From NCBI GenBank assembly GCA_017501025.1, contig JAFVXS010000143.1, positions 1 through 5,662 on the forward strand: a DNA stretch of 5,662 nt, in the 5' to 3' direction. Positions 3,903-5,662 of the stretch are shown here, one piece after another. This DNA comes from Alistipes sp. (GTDB taxonomy: Bacteria > Bacteroidota > Bacteroidia > Bacteroidales > Rikenellaceae). Position 1 is the first letter of the stretch, and every line of letters starts with the position of its first letter. A program made the position numbers and the translations under genes. A model generated the notes under the pieces. It did no database searches and was not told the DNA's origin. It worked only from the letters and a program-made list of their open reading frames with translations.

Positions 3903-5662
3903 TTACTCCTTATCGTGGCGTGGGCGACGCTCCGGACGTGGGCGACGCTCGCCCTTGTCGGCACGCTCCGGACGTGGACGACGCTCCGGCTCAACCCAAC
4001 CCTCCGGTTTTGGGAGCAAGACCTTGTGCGAAAGCTTATACTTGCCTGTCTTGGCATCGTGACCGATGAGCTTAACATCAATCTCATCGCCCTCTTTCAG
4101 ACCGGTCTCCTCCATAGTCTCGAAACGCTTGTAGTCAATCTCCGAGATGTGCAACAGTGCCTCCTTGCCCGGAAGAATCTCTACGAAAGCACCAAAGGCA
4201 ACAATCGACTTAATCTTGCCGTGATACTCCTCGCCAACCTCCGGTACAGCAACAATACCCTTGATACGAGCCATCGCTGCATCGATAGACTCCTTGTTCT
4301 GACCAAATACATCTACCAAACCGCAAGTCTCGGTCTCGGTAATTGTAATGGTTGTACCCGTACTCTTCTGAATATCCTGAATAACCTTTCCGCCAGGACC
4401 GATAACAGCACCGATAAAGTCCTTGTCGATGCTAATCTGCTCGATACGTGGAACGAATGGCTTGTAATCCTCGCGTGGCTCGGCGATAGTCTCGGTAATA
4501 TTATCCAAAATGTGAAGACGACCGATGCGGGCCTGCTCCAAAGCGGCTGCCAAAACCTCGTACGAAAGACCATCAACCTTGATATCCATCTGTGTTGCAG
4601 TGATACCGTCACGAGTACCCGTAACCTTAAAGTCCATATCGCCCAAGTGGTCCTCATCGCCCAAGATGTCCGACAAGACAGCCCAACGACCCGTAGCACT
4701 ATCCGAAATAAGACCCATTGCGATACCCGAAACAGGCTTTTTGAGTTTCACGCCTGCATCCATCAACGCCATACAACCTGCACATACAGTTGCCATAGAC
4801 GACGAGCCGTTCGACTCCAAGATATCCGACACTACGCGAACTGCGTATGGATTCTCCTCGCCAAGTGGTACCATAGGTTTCAACGCACGCCAAGCAAGGT
4901 GACCGTGACCAATCTCACGACGGCTTACACCACGCGAAGCCTTTGCCTCGCCGGTCGAGAATGGAGGGAAGTTGTAGTGCAAAACAAACTGCTCCGAACC
5001 CTGAATAAGAACCTCGTCGTACATCTTCTCGTCCAACTTCGTACCGAGTGTTACGGTCGAGAGCGACTGTGTCTCACCACGAGTGAAGATTGCCGAACCA
5101 TGAGCACAAGGCAGATAGTTCACCTCGCACCAGATTGGACGAATCTCGTCGGTACGACGACCGTCAAGACGCTTACCCTCGTCCAAAATCATATTACGCA
5201 TAGCCTTCTTCTGTACGTCGTCGTGGAAATATTTGTGGATAAGCGGAGCCTTCTCCTCCAACTCCTCCTCGGTATAACGCGATGCAAACTCTGCCTCCAA
5301 AGCCTCGAAAGCCTCTGAACGCTCGTGCTTCATTGTACCGCTGGTAGCGATTGCGTATGCCTTGTCGTAGAGCTCGTCGATAATGGTTTGACGCAACTCC
5401 TCATCGTTGGTCTCGTGGCAGTACTCACGCTTAACATCCTTACCCAACTCCTTCATCAACTCAATCTGTACGGCACAGTGAGTCTTGATGGTCTCGTGAG
5501 CATACTTGATGGCTCCCAACATAACATCCTCGGAAACCTCGTGCATCTCACCCTCTACCATCAGGATATTGTCGATAGTACCTGCAACCATAATGTCCAA
5601 ATCCACATCCTTCATCTGCGAGAATGTAGGGTTGATGCAGTACTCGCCATTGCTACGGGCAA
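3903..5662 (-). CDS. pnp: Polynucleotide phosphorylase (PNPase), 5' end outside window
   Basis: PNPase degrades RNA 3' to 5' using phosphate, releasing nucleoside diphosphates, as a trimer in the cytoplasm. The visible part is 585 codons. The Met at 5613-5615 is internal: the frame stays open to the edge and the upstream residues (NGEYCINPTFSQ) match the end of the first RNase PH domain, so about 150 residues are missing. Counting from that Met: end of core 1 (MVAG, SEDVMLGA), helical linker (about 45-145), second RNase PH core (about 148-380), KH domain with IGPGGK (405-410), and S1 domain (about 462-532). The catalytic signature GDEDHLGDMDFK (319-330) keeps the equivalents of E. coli Asp486, Asp492 and Lys494. 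An Arg/Pro-rich tail follows (540-570). No frameshift is seen, so the enzyme should be active. Confidence 0.97.
   Translation of the reverse strand, partial: ARSNGEYCINPTFSQMKDVDLDIMVAGTIDNILMVEGEMHEVSEDVMLGAIKYAHETIKTHCAVQIELMKELGKDVKREYCHETNDEELRQTIIDELYDKAYAIATSGTMKHERSEAFEALEAEFASRYTEEELEEKAPLIHKYFHDDVQKKAMRNMILDEGKRLDGRRTDEIRPIWCEVNYLPCAHGSAIFTRGETQSLSTVTLGTKLDEKMYDEVLIQGSEQFVLHYNFPPFSTGEAKASRGVSRREIGHGHLAWRALKPMVPLGEENPYAVRVVSDILESNGSSSMATVCAGCMALMDAGVKLKKPVSGIAMGLISDSATGRWAVLSDILGDEDHLGDMDFKVTGTRDGITATQMDIKVDGLSYEVLAAALEQARIGRLHILDNITETIAEPREDYKPFVPRIEQISIDKDFIGAVIGPGGKVIQDIQKSTGTTITITETETCGLVDVFGQNKESIDAAMARIKGIVAVPEVGEEYHGKIKSIVAFGAFVEILPGKEALLHISEIDYKRFETMEETGLKEGDEIDVKLIGHDAKTGKYKLSHKVLLPKPEGWVEPERRPRPERADKGERRPRPERRPRHDKE
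3915..3986 (-). repeat. Four 18-bp repeats coding the PNPase tail
   Basis: The tail reads ERRPRP, ERADKG, ERRPRP, ERRPRH: four six-residue units coded by 18-bp DNA repeats. CGTGGGCGACGCTC is identical at 3919-3932 and 3937-3950 (plus strand) and nearly so from 3973. The unit between is diverged. The repeat is in frame, so copy-number change would lengthen or shorten the tail without breaking the gene. Confidence 0.8.

Noticed and set aside
3783..5318. 511-aa plus-strand frame opposite pnp
   Set aside because: It is antisense to an unmistakable PNPase with intact catalytic residues, and has no domain of its own.
5613..5615. ATG as a possible start of pnp
   Set aside because: The reading frame stays open to the right edge, and the residues before this Met match PNPase, so it is an internal Met.

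Overview
This window looks like the chromosome of a Bacteroidales bacterium (phylum Bacteroidota). The evidence is a lipoprotein with the OmpA-like plus TPR architecture typical of that order, a promoter element of the Bacteroidota type (TAnnTTTG), A-rich start regions without a clear Shine-Dalgarno sequence, and a PNPase with a Bacteroidota-like sequence. The genus cannot be fixed from the sequence alone.

Layout: positions 1-396 are intergenic. They hold a modular repeat at the left edge (1-88), a near-palindrome (124-150), a run of nine C (284-292) and a promoter (-7 box at 337-344). A 439-codon gene on the + strand (397-1716) encodes an exported protein of unknown function and ends in a strong terminator (1739-1775). 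Positions 1776-1964 are a dense composite repeat made of 9-bp units in both orientations. A second terminator (1984-2021) belongs to the convergent minus-strand gene at 2041-3768, an outer-envelope lipoprotein with an OmpA-like domain and C-terminal TPR-type repeats. Next on the minus strand, behind its own terminator (3847-3885), is pnp (polynucleotide phosphorylase). Its stop is at 3903 and its 5' end lies beyond the right edge.

Each of the three genes has its own terminator, so they appear to be separate transcription units. Nothing ties them into one pathway: one is RNA turnover in the cytoplasm, one is an envelope lipoprotein, and one is an exported protein of unknown role. I see no defence system, transposase, CRISPR array, tRNA or rRNA.

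The most unusual content is the intergenic repeat family. About 18 degenerate 9-bp units (roughly TARGGRNNN), with two conserved spacer blocks, occur on both sides of the first gene in opposite orientations. Four 18-bp repeats also encode the Arg/Pro-rich tail of PNPase.
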